Shown: positions 46,637 to 56,763 of the stretch, in pieces
How the letters are laid out: each line of letters starts with the position of its first letter
Numbering within the stretch: the stretch's first letter is position 1
NCBI RefSeq assembly: GCF_000331995.1
Contig: NC_020134.1
Coordinates: 744,001 to 808,000 of the forward strand
Origin: Thermoclostridium stercorarium subsp. stercorarium DSM 8532
Lineage (GTDB): Bacteria; Bacillota; Clostridia; DSM-8532
Direction: 5' to 3'
Length of the DNA: 64,000 bases
The notes under the pieces: generated by a model
Told to the model about the DNA's origin: nothing
The model's input: only the letters and a program-made list of their open reading frames with translations
The model's database searches: none
Made by a program: the position numbers and the translations under genes

Positions 46637-47884
46637 ATGGAAAATAAAACAGGCGGCCCGTACAGACATCGGATGGGAGAGAAAAAAATAACACTTTTGA
46701 CGAAAGACCGAAAGCCGCTTGCCAATACCGAGGTTACAGTAAAACAGACAAAGCATCGGTTCCTGTTTGGCTGCGGGGCTTTTGAATCCGTTCCGCTTGC
46801 GAACGGCGAGCTGGAAGGCGAGAAAAAAGAATTGGCCGAAGAGATATTTAACAAGTTTTTTAAAATTTTTAACTATTGCACACTTCCTTTTTACTGGGCC
46901 AGATTTGAACCCGTTCCGGGAAAACCTGACACACAAAGCCTGAAAAAAGCCGCGGAATGGCTGGTTTCAAAAGGTTGCACGCTGAAAGGGCATCCGCTGT
47001 GCTGGCACACATTAACTGCCCCATGGCTTCTTGATTATACAAACGCTGAAATTCTTCAGATGCAGCTTAACCGCATACGCAGGGATGTGGCAAATTTCGC
47101 AGGGGTAATTGATATTTGGGACGTCATAAACGAAGTTGTTATAATGCCCGTTTTCAACAAATATGACAACGGAATAACGAGAATATGCAGGGAACTGGGA
47201 AGAATACGGCTTGTACGAGAAGTCTTCCGCGCAGCAAAAAAGGCGAATCCGGATGCTGTTCTGCTGATAAATGATTTTGAAACCTCCGAATCCTATGAGA
47301 TTTTAATCGAAGGCTGTCTTGAAGCCGGTATTCCCATTGATGCAATAGGAATACAGTCGCATATGCATCAGGGATACTGGGGAGTTGAAAAAACCCTTGA
47401 GATACTCGAGCGTTTTTCGCGTTTTAAGCTACCCATTCATTTTACCGAAAACACGTTAGTATCTGGGCATCTGATGCCGCCGGAAATAGTTGATCTTAAC
47501 GACTATGTCGTGGATTCATGGCCTACAACTCCGGAGGGCGAGGAAAGACAGGCAAGGGAAATTGTGCTTCATTATAAGACTTTATTCACACATCCGGCGG
47601 TTGAATCCATAACATATTGGAATTTTGTCGACGGCGGATGGCTCGGTGCGCCTGCCGGCTTATTGCGGAAAGACGGTACGACCAAGCCGTCCTATGAAGA
47701 ACTCAGCAGGTTGATTAATGAAGAATGGTGGACACATGAAAAGACTTATGTCACTGATGAAAACGGCTCACTTATTGTTTCAGGTTTCCTCGGGGAGTAT
47801 GAGATATATGCGAAAGACGCATTAATCGGTGGTTTCCAGTTATCCCGCGATGACAGTGAGGAAAAAATAATTTTAAACAGTTAG
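46637..47884 (+). CDS. Intracellular GH10 glycoside hydrolase
   Basis: A 415-residue GH10 enzyme without a signal peptide. Features: small N-terminal beta segment (ITLLTKDRKPLANTEVTV), GHPLCWHT, acid/base E166 in WDVINE, and the nucleophile E271 in HFTENT rather than the usual TELD. Other conserved positions (IGIQSHMHQGYW, TYWNF) are kept. Cytoplasmic GH10 enzymes typically cut imported xylo-oligosaccharides. ATG 46637 follows GAAGGGGGT; the frame from 46607 has no site. The Opp-like importer lies downstream, a plausible partner. Confidence 0.88.
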   Translation: MENKTGGPYRHRMGEKKITLLTKDRKPLANTEVTVKQTKHRFLFGCGAFESVPLANGELEGEKKELAEEIFNKFFKIFNYCTLPFYWARFEPVPGKPDTQSLKKAAEWLVSKGCTLKGHPLCWHTLTAPWLLDYTNAEILQMQLNRIRRDVANFAGVIDIWDVINEVVIMPVFNKYDNGITRICRELGRIRLVREVFRAAKKANPDAVLLINDFETSESYEILIEGCLEAGIPIDAIGIQSHMHQGYWGVEKTLEILERFSRFKLPIHFTENTLVSGHLMPPEIVDLNDYVVDSWPTTPEGEERQAREIVLHYKTLFTHPAVESITYWNFVDGGWLGAPAGLLRKDGTTKPSYEELSRLINEEWWTHEKTYVTDENGSLIVSGFLGEYEIYAKDALIGGFQLSRDDSEEKIILNS

Positions 47885-47894
47885 GTGCGTACTG

Positions 47895-48440
47895 ATGAGA
47901 ACGGAGAAAAAATACAGGGACTTGTTCAGGGTTGAGACTGTCGAGTCCGGAAAAGGGACCAAAAAAAGAATAATATATACTGGAGATTACTATAAAAGCG
48001 ATATACCTCAGGAACAGGCGAAAAAATATAAAATGTGCCTTATTCTGATATCTGCGATTATGGCCGTGCTGTTTTTTTATATGGGGCTTTTGAACAATGA
48101 CGGTTCACGGGTTTTTTACGTTGTGCTGCCGTATGTATTGCAGTTCCTGCCGATAGCTTATACTGTAATGTCTTCCGTGTCGCTTTACCCTAAAGATATA
48201 CTGACGGTGGTACAGTATGAAAAATCATATGTCAGGATTAAAGCTTCAGGCACCTGGATATTGATACTGTCCATTGCAGGCAGCATAGGTGATATTATTT
48301 ATATTTTTGGGAAATACGGAAATAAAATTGAACTTGAACTGACTTTCTTAATTTGCAATTTTGCAATGGCCATTCTTGCAATTATAATTTTACGGATTCA
48401 CAACAGAATAAAATTTAAGATAATCACCAGAGACGGATAA
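47895..48440 (+). CDS. Unknown four-helix membrane protein
   Basis: A 181-residue protein with a basic, charged N-terminus (YRDLFRVETVESGKGTKKR) and four predicted helices arranged in two pairs (about 47-65, 75-92, 120-138, 148-165). It lies ten bases after the GH10 gene and probably shares its transcript. No family recognised; not a transporter by length. Confidence 0.72.
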   Translation: MRTEKKYRDLFRVETVESGKGTKKRIIYTGDYYKSDIPQEQAKKYKMCLILISAIMAVLFFYMGLLNNDGSRVFYVVLPYVLQFLPIAYTVMSSVSLYPKDILTVVQYEKSYVRIKASGTWILILSIAGSIGDIIYIFGKYGNKIELELTFLICNFAMAILAIIILRIHNRIKFKIITRDG

Positions 48441-48469
48441 TTAAAGGATTTTAGGCAAAAATTAAATAC

Positions 48470-48518
48470 TTTAGCATGCTAAATTAGCATTGACACAATA
48501 CAGGGATTTTGATAAATT
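48470..48518 (+). promoter_or_regulatory. Opp-operon promoter with palindromic operator
   Basis: TTGACA (48490-48495) and TAAATT (48513-48518), 17-base spacer. A perfect palindrome TTTAGCATGCTAAA (48470-48483) and another TTAGCAT half-site (48484-48490) abut the -35 box, suggesting control by an unknown regulator. Confidence 0.6.
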
Positions 48519-48586
48519 AAGAAACAAGGAATTTACAAATTGAATTTTCAGTAATATTCCGGTTTGAAAATTTAGGAGGGAAGGAT

Positions 48587-50968
48587 ATGAAGAACAAAAA
48601 GCTGGTAGCAATTATTGCAGCCGCTGTGGTAGTAGTAGCAGTTGTTCTGATAGCAATATTTGTTCCCAGGTCAAATGAGACAGGGAAAAATGATCTTGTA
48701 GATGCTACTCCGACACAAGCGCCTGCCACATCTACAGACACAACAACCGGACAGAGCGAGAAACCGCTGGTTGTTGGGTATCAACCTTTCAGTCAAAAAT
48801 TCAGCCCATTTTTTGCCCAGACTGGTTATGACCAGGATGTTGTGAGTTTGACTCATGTAGAGCTGCTTACCACCGACAGATCGGGCGGTATTGTGTACAA
48901 TGCAATTGAAGGGGAAACAAGGACATATAACGGAAACGAGCATTTTTACAATGGTATCGCGGATATTAAGGTTACATATGATGAAAAAGAGGATATAACC
49001 ACTTACTATATTAAAATCAGAGATGACGTAAAATTCAGTGACGGGCATGTAATGGATGCCGACGATATCATATTCACATATTATGTACTTGCGGATCCGA
49101 CTTATACAGGTTACACCACTTTGTATTCATATGATATTATAGGAATGAAAAACTACAGATTAAATAACTCAATGGCAGAACAGATTGATGTAACAGCCGA
49201 TGAAGTGAAGGCAGAACTGGCAAATCCCAGTGCTGAAACCACTGAAGCCATTAAACAGTTTGTCGCCGACACTCTTACATCGGAACTTGAATGGGTAAAA
49301 TCATTGTACGGAAATCCGAGCTATGCTGAATATACTGAAAAGTATCCGAACGCAAAGGATTTGTTTGCATATTTCTATAGCATAGATGAAAACTATGATT
49401 CGTCCGCAGTCGCAGATGAATCGCAGGTTCTTGCCGACATTATCGCACAGTACGGCGATGACTGGAAAGCTCTTGGCAACAACTACGGTGGAAGCGAAAC
49501 ATATTTCCAGGCTGATATTGAAAGCAAGGTAAAAGATGTATTACTCAACAAGAAACTTGCTGTATCAGGTGGTACAGAAGTTGACTATATTGAAGGTATC
49601 AAAAAGCTGAGCCAGACAGAAGTTGAAGTAAAATGCCGTGGTTTTGAAGCTCCTGCAGTATACACTATCTGCGGTATTTGGGTCGCTCCTCTGCATTACT
49701 ACGGCGATGAATCCATGTACGATTACGAGAATCACAAATTCGGTTTCCCGAAAGGCGATCTTTCAATAATTGAGTCCAAGACCACACAGCCGATGGGAGC
49801 CGGACCTTATAAGTTCATAAAATATGAAAACAAGGTTGTTTACCTTGAAGCTAATGAAAATTACTACAAGGGTGCGCCTAAGATCAAGTACCTGCAGCTG
49901 AAAGAAACAACTGATGGTGAAATGATCAACGGTGTGGCCACCGGTGTTATAGATCTGGCTAATCCGTCAGGTTCAGTTGCAAAGATGAATGAAATTAAGA
50001 AGATTAACTCCAACGGTCAGCTTACCGGTGACGTGATCACATCCAGCCTGGTTGACAACCTTGGTTACGGTTATATCGGTATTAATGCCGATAACGTTAA
50101 TGTTGGCGGCGATCCGGGTTCAGAAGCCAGCAAGAACCTGAGAAAGGCTTTTGCAACACTGTTTGCTGTTTACCGCGATGTCGCCATTGACAGTTACTAT
50201 GCTGATGCAGCAACGGTAATCAACTATCCGATTTCAAGTACATCATGGGCTGCTCCTCAGAAAACAGATGAAGGGTATGAGGTAGCATATTCCAAGGATG
50301 TAAACGGCAATCCTATTTATACTGCTGATATGGTCGCCGAGGATAAGTATGAAGCCGCGCTGCAGGCAGCAATAGGTTATTTCAAGGCGGCAGGGTATAC
50401 GTTCGATGAATCAACCGGTAAATTCGTAGCTGCTCCTGAAGGCGCGAAGATGAAGTATGAAGTGATGATTCCTGCTGATGGTGTAGGTGATCACCCGGCA
50501 TTTTCAATACTGAAAGATACACAGGCCGCACTTGAAAAGATTGGTATAACCCTTGAAATAAATGACCTGACAGACGCTAATGAACTGTGGGATTCAATTA
50601 ACGCAAACACCCACGAAATGTGGGCTGCTACATGGGGTGCTACAATAGATCCCGACATGTATCAGGTTTACCACAGCTCCAACCGCATCGGAAGAGGCGG
50701 TACTGACAGTAACAGTTATAACATAAACGATCCGGAACTTGACCAGATTATAATGGAAGCAAGAAGAAGCCCGGATCAGGCTTACAGAAAAGCGTTGTAT
50801 AAGAGAGCTTTGGATATTATACTTGACTGGGGCGTAGTAATACCGACATATCAGAGACAGAACTTGGTTATCTTCAGTACCCAGAGAATCAACACAGATA
50901 CAATTACACCTGATATTTCAACCTATTATGAGTGGTTTAGAGAAATTGAAAAAATGGAAATGAGATAA
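48587..50968 (+). CDS. OppA-like substrate-binding protein
   Basis: A 793-residue SBP_5-type binding protein, larger than usual OppA (about 540), with an insert around residues 180-330. The N-terminus has a hydrophobic helix (KLVAIIAAAVVVVAVVLIAI) followed by a Thr/Pro/Ser-rich linker but no lipobox Cys, so it may be anchored by an uncleaved helix. DDVKFSDGHVMDADDIIFTY and the FKAAGYTFDE region fit the family. Substrates may be peptides or, in some thermophiles, oligosaccharides. GGAGGGAAGG precedes the start. Confidence 0.9.
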   Translation: MKNKKLVAIIAAAVVVVAVVLIAIFVPRSNETGKNDLVDATPTQAPATSTDTTTGQSEKPLVVGYQPFSQKFSPFFAQTGYDQDVVSLTHVELLTTDRSGGIVYNAIEGETRTYNGNEHFYNGIADIKVTYDEKEDITTYYIKIRDDVKFSDGHVMDADDIIFTYYVLADPTYTGYTTLYSYDIIGMKNYRLNNSMAEQIDVTADEVKAELANPSAETTEAIKQFVADTLTSELEWVKSLYGNPSYAEYTEKYPNAKDLFAYFYSIDENYDSSAVADESQVLADIIAQYGDDWKALGNNYGGSETYFQADIESKVKDVLLNKKLAVSGGTEVDYIEGIKKLSQTEVEVKCRGFEAPAVYTICGIWVAPLHYYGDESMYDYENHKFGFPKGDLSIIESKTTQPMGAGPYKFIKYENKVVYLEANENYYKGAPKIKYLQLKETTDGEMINGVATGVIDLANPSGSVAKMNEIKKINSNGQLTGDVITSSLVDNLGYGYIGINADNVNVGGDPGSEASKNLRKAFATLFAVYRDVAIDSYYADAATVINYPISSTSWAAPQKTDEGYEVAYSKDVNGNPIYTADMVAEDKYEAALQAAIGYFKAAGYTFDESTGKFVAAPEGAKMKYEVMIPADGVGDHPAFSILKDTQAALEKIGITLEINDLTDANELWDSINANTHEMWAATWGATIDPDMYQVYHSSNRIGRGGTDSNSYNINDPELDQIIMEARRSPDQAYRKALYKRALDIILDWGVVIPTYQRQNLVIFSTQRINTDTITPDISTYYEWFREIEKMEMR

Positions 50969-50995
50969 AGGCTAAGGCTAATGAGTTGTTATCCG

Positions 50996-51015
50996 GAGCC
51001 CGCAACTGCGGGCTC
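50996..51015 (+). promoter_or_regulatory. Stem-loop between binding protein and permease genes
   Basis: Perfect GAGCCCGC/GCGGGCTC stem with an AACT loop just after the SBP stop and without a T run. Such stems commonly stabilise the upstream mRNA or attenuate so that the binding protein is made in excess. Confidence 0.65.
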
Positions 51016-51116
51016 TAAACTTATTAAGCCCGTTTGGAATTTATTTATAGTGGAATCATTTCATAAGTATATAAACATAAATCCGAAACGGGAAAATTGC
51101 AAAGAGGGGTCAACTG

Positions 51117-52103
51117 ATGGGTAAATATATTGTTAAAAGACTATTGCTTTGTTTACTTCTGCTGTTTTTTACTTCGCTGATAATATACACAATAATGCGC
51201 TGCCTTCCGTCTTCCTATGTTGAGAATATGGCGCGGGAACTTGCGACCAGACCGGGAGCCAAAAGCTATTCCGAATGGCTGGCCCAGTTGAATGCGAAAT
51301 ATGGGTTGGATGTCGGTATTTTAAAAGGTTACCTGTTCTGGCTTAAGAATGCCATCAGGGGAGACTTTGGAGATTCATGGCAGTTTACCGTGCCCGTAAC
51401 AAAGAAGTTTTCCGAGGTTATTTGGGACTCTTTTGCGTTGGGGGCAATCTCATTTATTCTTGAAATATTGATTGCAATCCCGTTGGGTATACTTGCGGCA
51501 AGAAAACAGTACAGCAGGATTGACTATGCCGTTACGGTATTCGCGCTTTTGGGAATTTCGTTGCCGACGTTTTTCTTTGCCACTGTGCTAAAACTTATTT
51601 TCTCTGTTAAGTTAGGATGGTTTGATCTTTACGGTAAAGTGGGAAGGTATCATGAACAGCTTGATGCGTTTGGCAAGTTTCTTGATATAGCATCCCACTA
51701 TGTTCTGCCGGTTGTAACGTTAACCATTGTTAATATAGGAAGCCTGATGCGTTACACCAGAACCAACATGCTGGAAGTTTTAAATTCCGATTATATAAGA
51801 ACAGCCCGTGCAAAGGGGTTGCCTGAAAGCAAGGTCATTAATAAGCATGCTTTCAGGAATACGCTTATTCCTCTTGTAACTATTCTGGGCGGTTCCCTTC
51901 CCGGTCTTTTTGCCGGAGCAATGGTTACGGAGACACTTTTCCAGATACCCGGAATAGGATATACATCTTATCTGGCAATCCGAAGCGGGGATATACCGTT
52001 TACAATGTTTTATATGACATTCATGGCATTGCTTACACTTCTTGGAGCGTTAATATCCGATATTTTGTATGCCGTAGTGGATCCGCGTGTAAGAATTAGC
52101 TGA
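51117..52103 (+). CDS. OppB-like permease
   Basis: A 328-residue membrane subunit with six helices and the EAA-like motif (YIRTARAKGLPESKVINKHAFRN). The N-terminal YIVKRLLLCLLLLFFTSLIIY is the typical first helix. GAGGGGTC precedes the ATG. It is 28 bases from the OppC gene. Confidence 0.92.
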   Translation: MGKYIVKRLLLCLLLLFFTSLIIYTIMRCLPSSYVENMARELATRPGAKSYSEWLAQLNAKYGLDVGILKGYLFWLKNAIRGDFGDSWQFTVPVTKKFSEVIWDSFALGAISFILEILIAIPLGILAARKQYSRIDYAVTVFALLGISLPTFFFATVLKLIFSVKLGWFDLYGKVGRYHEQLDAFGKFLDIASHYVLPVVTLTIVNIGSLMRYTRTNMLEVLNSDYIRTARAKGLPESKVINKHAFRNTLIPLVTILGGSLPGLFAGAMVTETLFQIPGIGYTSYLAIRSGDIPFTMFYMTFMALLTLLGALISDILYAVVDPRVRIS

Positions 52104-52130
52104 TGAATGAGATTTAGGGGGTAAATCATT

Positions 52131-53924
52131 GTGGGTAACAACTATATTGAGAGAAATGATAATCCTATAAAACCTGTGGACAACGCTGACAAATTTTTAG
52201 GCGAGCATTTAAGTACCTCTTTAAGGCTGGACGATGAGCAGAGGGTAAAGGTTTTATCCCCGGGAATGCTTGTATTCAAAAGGTTTGTTCGAAACAAGCT
52301 TGCTATTGCCGGTTTCTTTATCATCGTATTTATGTTTTTGTTTTCGTTTGTTGGCGGGCTTTTGAGTCCGTATAATGAAACACAGGTATTTACGCATGTA
52401 GGCATGATGCAGAAGGAATATGCCAGTGTAACACATAACAATCAGTTCAGATATACCGTTGCGGAAGGAAAACAGTACAACGATTCGGTCCATGCCCAGT
52501 TTATACTGGCAAAAAACCGGGGGGATTCTTTCTTTACCTTTAATGACACAGAGTATTTCATAGTTCAGGAAGCAGAAGATTTCTACCGGATAATGCAGGT
52601 TATGCCCGTTGCGGAAATCACAAATTTCAAAGGCATTTTTGCCGTACATCCTAAAGACGGTTTTGCGGTTTCGGAAGATTTAAAAGCAGCCATATTAGCC
52701 GCTATTGATTCCGGTGAAAGTAAATTTGAATTTGAAGGGGACTTATACACGGTAAAAAGTCAAAACAGGGGTTATGTTCTTGGAAAAGCTGAGAATGCTG
52801 CTTTAGAATCAATGCTTATAATAGATCCGGCGGAAAAGGATTTTGACATTGGTTTTGACTTTAAATACGCTGCGGAAAAGGCTATCCGTAGTACCGACTC
52901 AGGCACTTTTTCGGTACACGGGGAGAATTTCAAGATAGACGAGTATAACGAAATGTCGGTTGTATATCTGCTGAAACCATCGGGTGAAAAGGTCCCGTAT
53001 GCAATTGTATCCGAACTGGCTGTTCAGCCTTCTTCTCCGGAGATCTTTTTAACCATTGATTTTAAAGCAGCCATTCAGAAAGCGGTATTGAACGGTGAGA
53101 CTTCTTTCGTTTTTGAAGATGAAAGCGGAAGTAAGGAATATACGATAACAAAACTGAACAATGTTTATACAATAAAAACCGAATCGCCGACTCATTTAAT
53201 TTCCATGTACGAGCCGCCGTCAGAAAAACACTGGCTTGGAACCGACGGCCATGGAATGGACGTGTTGACGCGCCTGATGTATGGCGGCAGAGTGTCTCTG
53301 CTGATCGGTTTTATCGTCGTATTTCTTGAGACCCTTATCGGTATTATACTGGGCGGAATAGCAGGATATTTCGGCAAATGGGTGGACATGCTTATAATGC
53401 GTATAGTCGACGTATTTAACTGTATTCCGTTTTTACCGCTGGTTATGATTGTCGGTGCCGTAATGGATGCACAGGATGTGGAACCGCAGGTAAGAATATA
53501 TTATCTGATGTTAATTCTTGGCATAATGAGCTGGCCGGGTATAGCAAGAATGGTACGCGGTCAGATTCTTTCGTTAAGAGAGCAGGAATTTATGATTGCT
53601 ACCGAGGCGGTTGGATTAAGAACTTCCAAACGAATATTCAAACATCTGGTGCCCAATGTAATTCCTCAGATTATTGTTTTGGCAACACTGGGACTTGGAA
53701 ACATAATACTCTATGAATCTACTCTCAGTTACTTCGGGCTTGGAGTTAAGTTTCCATATGCTTCGTGGGGTAACATAATAAGTGCCGTATCAACGGCCTA
53801 TGAAATGACTAACTACTGGTTTGTATGGGTACCTGCAGGACTTTTGATATTACTTACTGTGTTGGGGTTCAATTTTGTCGGTGACGGCCTGCGAGATGCT
53901 TTTGACCCCAAGATGAAAAGGTAG
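52131..53924 (+). CDS. OppC-like permease with large extracytoplasmic insert
   Basis: A 597-residue permease, twice normal length (about 300). After the first helix (about 57-78) comes an insert to about 365, then the standard sequence HWLGTDGHGMDVL, five helices and the EAA loop (IATEAVGLRTSKRIFKHLVPN). The insert has four diverged tandem units of about 60-80 residues, each with a pattern like AI..GE..F.FEG..Y.I..N..Y.I. By topology it lies outside the membrane, where it could contact the binding protein or the wall. Start GTG 52131 follows GGGGG. Confidence 0.9.
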   Translation: MGNNYIERNDNPIKPVDNADKFLGEHLSTSLRLDDEQRVKVLSPGMLVFKRFVRNKLAIAGFFIIVFMFLFSFVGGLLSPYNETQVFTHVGMMQKEYASVTHNNQFRYTVAEGKQYNDSVHAQFILAKNRGDSFFTFNDTEYFIVQEAEDFYRIMQVMPVAEITNFKGIFAVHPKDGFAVSEDLKAAILAAIDSGESKFEFEGDLYTVKSQNRGYVLGKAENAALESMLIIDPAEKDFDIGFDFKYAAEKAIRSTDSGTFSVHGENFKIDEYNEMSVVYLLKPSGEKVPYAIVSELAVQPSSPEIFLTIDFKAAIQKAVLNGETSFVFEDESGSKEYTITKLNNVYTIKTESPTHLISMYEPPSEKHWLGTDGHGMDVLTRLMYGGRVSLLIGFIVVFLETLIGIILGGIAGYFGKWVDMLIMRIVDVFNCIPFLPLVMIVGAVMDAQDVEPQVRIYYLMLILGIMSWPGIARMVRGQILSLREQEFMIATEAVGLRTSKRIFKHLVPNVIPQIIVLATLGLGNIILYESTLSYFGLGVKFPYASWGNIISAVSTAYEMTNYWFVWVPAGLLILLTVLGFNFVGDGLRDAFDPKMKR

Positions 53925-53933
53925 GTGCTGGTG

Positions 53934-55136
53934 ATGGAGAACAAAAACAACGGAAACAGAAAACCGGGCATAATTACGGGAATAGCTTTAAAACGAAAGA
54001 TAAAAAAAGCCAATTATATATCTGCAAAGGAAGCAAGAAGAATTGCAAAAGAAAACAAAAAAATAATGATGGAGTATGAAAAACGCTATAACAGAAAGAA
54101 CGTACCCGAGGAAGAATTCAGAACCGTAATGCGTGATCCAAACAATGTTGTTGAAATAGATAATCTGCATACCTATTTCTTTACCGACATAGGAGTTGTC
54201 AAGGCTGTTAACGGCGTAAGCTTCGACATACCCAAAGGAAAGACGGTGGGTGTGGTAGGAGAATCCGGATGCGGAAAGTCGGTTACAAGCCTTGCAATAA
54301 TGCAGCTTCTTCAAAGACCGCTGGGGCAGATTGTGAGCGGTGAAATCAGGTTTGATGCAGGGGACTTTGTTTATGATATTGCCAAAACTCCCGCCGAAAG
54401 GATGCAGAAAATCAGAGGAAACAAGATAGCAATGATATTCCAGGAACCCATGACAAGCCTGAATCCGGTTTTCCGCATCGGGGATCAGCTTAATGAAGCC
54501 ATTGCCCTGCATAATCCTCATTTTTCAAAAGAAGAGGTAAAGGCCAGAACCATCCGGATGCTGGAAATGGTGGGTATAGCAAATTCTCACGGTGTTTACA
54601 GAATGTTCCCACATGAGCTGTCAGGAGGCATGCGCCAGAGGGTAATGATAGCAATGGCCCTTTCCTGTGAGCCGAGGCTGATTATAGCCGATGAGCCCAC
54701 TACAGCTTTGGACGTTACGATACAGGCGCAGATTCTGGACCTGCTTAGAAATCTTAAGGAAAAGATAAACAGCAGCATTATGCTTATAACACATGATTTG
54801 GGCGTAATCGCCGAAATGGCTGATTATGTTGTGGTCATGTATGCCGGGAAGGTAGTGGAAAAGGGCACTGCAAAAGATATATTCCATAACCCGGCTCATC
54901 CTTATACGATAGGGCTGATGAAGAGTAAGCCGGTAGTTAACAGAAGGGTGGACAGACTATACAGTATACCCGGCAATGTCCCGAACCCTGTAAACATGCC
55001 GAATTACTGCTATTTCAGGGACAGATGCGACAGATGCATCAAAGCTTGTGACGGGGAATATCCTCCGGAGATTCATTTAAACGATACCCATGTGGTAAGC
55101 TGCTATCTGTATTCACAGAAGGAGGCCCAGAAATGA
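53934..55136 (+). CDS. OppD-like ATPase
   Basis: A 400-residue ATPase with an N-terminal basic extension of about 65 residues before the ABC domain. Walker A GESGCGKS, Q-loop FQEPMTSLNP, signature LSGGM and Walker B LIIADEPTTALD are present. The C-terminal peptide-transporter region has the Cys cluster (YCYFRDRCDRCIKAC) that may bind an Fe-S cluster. ATG 53934 is preferred to GTG 53925 because AGGTGCTGG sits just upstream. Confidence 0.92.
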   Translation: MENKNNGNRKPGIITGIALKRKIKKANYISAKEARRIAKENKKIMMEYEKRYNRKNVPEEEFRTVMRDPNNVVEIDNLHTYFFTDIGVVKAVNGVSFDIPKGKTVGVVGESGCGKSVTSLAIMQLLQRPLGQIVSGEIRFDAGDFVYDIAKTPAERMQKIRGNKIAMIFQEPMTSLNPVFRIGDQLNEAIALHNPHFSKEEVKARTIRMLEMVGIANSHGVYRMFPHELSGGMRQRVMIAMALSCEPRLIIADEPTTALDVTIQAQILDLLRNLKEKINSSIMLITHDLGVIAEMADYVVVMYAGKVVEKGTAKDIFHNPAHPYTIGLMKSKPVVNRRVDRLYSIPGNVPNPVNMPNYCYFRDRCDRCIKACDGEYPPEIHLNDTHVVSCYLYSQKEAQK

Positions 55137-56167
55137 CTAAAACATTGGAAGATATCCAAGCAAATGTTAACAAAAACGCCGATAACGAAGATTATATATT
55201 GGTAGTTAAAAATCTGAAGAAATACTATCCGATTAAAAAAGGTTTGTTTTCAAGGACAAGCGGATATGTTAAAGCAATAGACGGAGTAAGCTTTAAGATA
55301 AAGCGCGGGACCACAATGGGCCTCGTAGGGGAATCGGGCTGTGGAAAGACCACCGTGGGAAAAACCATACTGAGGCTTACTGATAAAACCGATGGAGAAG
55401 TTTACTTCGACGGAATTCCGATTTTTGAACTGGACAGGAAACAACTCCGCAAACTGCGTCCGCGAATCCAGCTTATATTTCAGGACCCGTATTCCAGCCT
55501 GTCGCCAAGGTTACCTGTCGGCGAAATAATAGGTGAGGCGGTAAAGGACAATAATATTGTGCCGAAGGAAGAGTACGAGGATTATATTACTAAAATAATG
55601 CTTGACTGCGGGCTGCAGCCTTATCACAAAGACAGGTATCCCCATGAATTTTCGGGCGGGCAGAGGCAGAGAATCTGTATTGCCCGGGCAATCGCGCTGA
55701 AGCCTGAATTTATAGTGTGCGACGAGCCGGTTTCTGCGCTCGACGTGTCAATTCAGGCGCAGATAATCAATCTTCTTAAGGACTTGCAGGAGAAATATAA
55801 ACTGACATATTTGTTTATATCCCACGATTTGTCGGTTGTTGAACATATATCCGACACCGTAGGGGTAATGTATCTCGGAAACCTGGTTGAATTTGCAGAT
55901 AAGGAAACGATTTTCAAAAATCCGCTTCATCCTTATACAAGGGCGTTATTCAGCGCAATACCCATTCCCGATCCCGACGTAAAGATGAAACGGATAATAC
56001 TTGAGGGAAGCCTTCCCTCACCGGCAAATCCGCCAAGCGGATGCAAATTCCATACAAGGTGTTATGAATGTATGGAAATATGCAAAAAGGTACCTCCGCG
56101 GGAGATTGAAGTGGAAAAAGGACATACTGTTGTATGTCATTTATACGACAAGGAAGTTGTCAAGTGA
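55133..56167 (+). CDS. OppF-like ATPase
   Basis: A 344-residue partner ATPase overlapping the OppD gene by four bases (ATGA). Walker [27 protein letters not shown] signature, Walker [13 protein letters not shown]. The C-terminal [16 protein letters not shown] Cys motif parallels OppD. It completes the importer. Confidence 0.93.
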   Translation: MTKTLEDIQANVNKNADNEDYILVVKNLKKYYPIKKGLFSRTSGYVKAIDGVSFKIKRGTTMGLVGESGCGKTTVGKTILRLTDKTDGEVYFDGIPIFELDRKQLRKLRPRIQLIFQDPYSSLSPRLPVGEIIGEAVKDNNIVPKEEYEDYITKIMLDCGLQPYHKDRYPHEFSGGQRQRICIARAIALKPEFIVCDEPVSALDVSIQAQIINLLKDLQEKYKLTYLFISHDLSVVEHISDTVGVMYLGNLVEFADKETIFKNPLHPYTRALFSAIPIPDPDVKMKRIILEGSLPSPANPPSGCKFHTRCYECMEICKKVPPREIEVEKGHTVVCHLYDKEVVK

Positions 56168-56202
56168 AAGATTACGGGACATAATATAAAAAGTGAGCTG
56201 TA

Positions 56203-56451
56203 ATGAGAAAAAAAATTTATGATGATGACGACGGAAGAGTTATTGCAAATATGAATATTGAGGGCACGCCGTGGTATGTGCCCGGAAAGCATGGCGAGGC
56301 CAATCCCGTGTCCGAAGAAAACATGCCCGGCAAAAAAGAGATGTTTCATATCATAATGGGCGCTCTTGCTGCCGGGCTGCTTATTGGCATTGTGTTTATC
56401 GCTGCCTTCTTTTTGTTCATACTCTTTTGTACCGAGGTTTGGTTTAAGTGA
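56203..56451 (+). CDS. Small one-helix membrane protein
   Basis: An 82-residue protein with a hydrophilic N-terminal half (YDDDDGRVIANMNIEGTPWY) and one long hydrophobic segment (about 50-78). It follows the Opp operon by 35 bases with GTGAGC near the start. Function unknown. Confidence 0.68.
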   Translation: MRKKIYDDDDGRVIANMNIEGTPWYVPGKHGEANPVSEENMPGKKEMFHIIMGALAAGLLIGIVFIAAFFLFILFCTEVWFK

Positions 56452-56513
56452 GTTTCGTACTGAAAGAATGAATTATTGAAAATTATGACAAAGGGTTAAC
56501 CAGGGTTAATGCC

Positions 56514-56759
56514 ATGGAAAAGAGTAAAAAAAACGAAAATGATAAACTTAAGGATTTCAGGCGATATCTGGAGCCTTGCCCGCATTGCGGCAGGGAAATT
56601 CTGTATCATATGACCCAGTGTCCTTTCTGCAAGAAGGAAGTAAATTTCAAATACTATAAGCCGATGGATCCTGAAAAGGCTAAAACAATTAAAGTGATAT
56701 TAGCCATAATAGGGTTTATTGTTGTCTTTATTTTGCTGTTTTATATGAACAGATCCTAA
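56514..56759 (+). CDS. Zinc-ribbon membrane protein
   Basis: An 81-residue protein with a CPHC...CPFC zinc ribbon (residues about 22-41) and a single C-terminal helix (KVILAIIGFIVVFILLFY). The ribbon is cytoplasmic if the positive-inside rule holds. Function unknown. Confidence 0.72.
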   Translation: MEKSKKNENDKLKDFRRYLEPCPHCGREILYHMTQCPFCKKEVNFKYYKPMDPEKAKTIKVILAIIGFIVVFILLFYMNRS

Positions 56760-56763
56760 AGCA

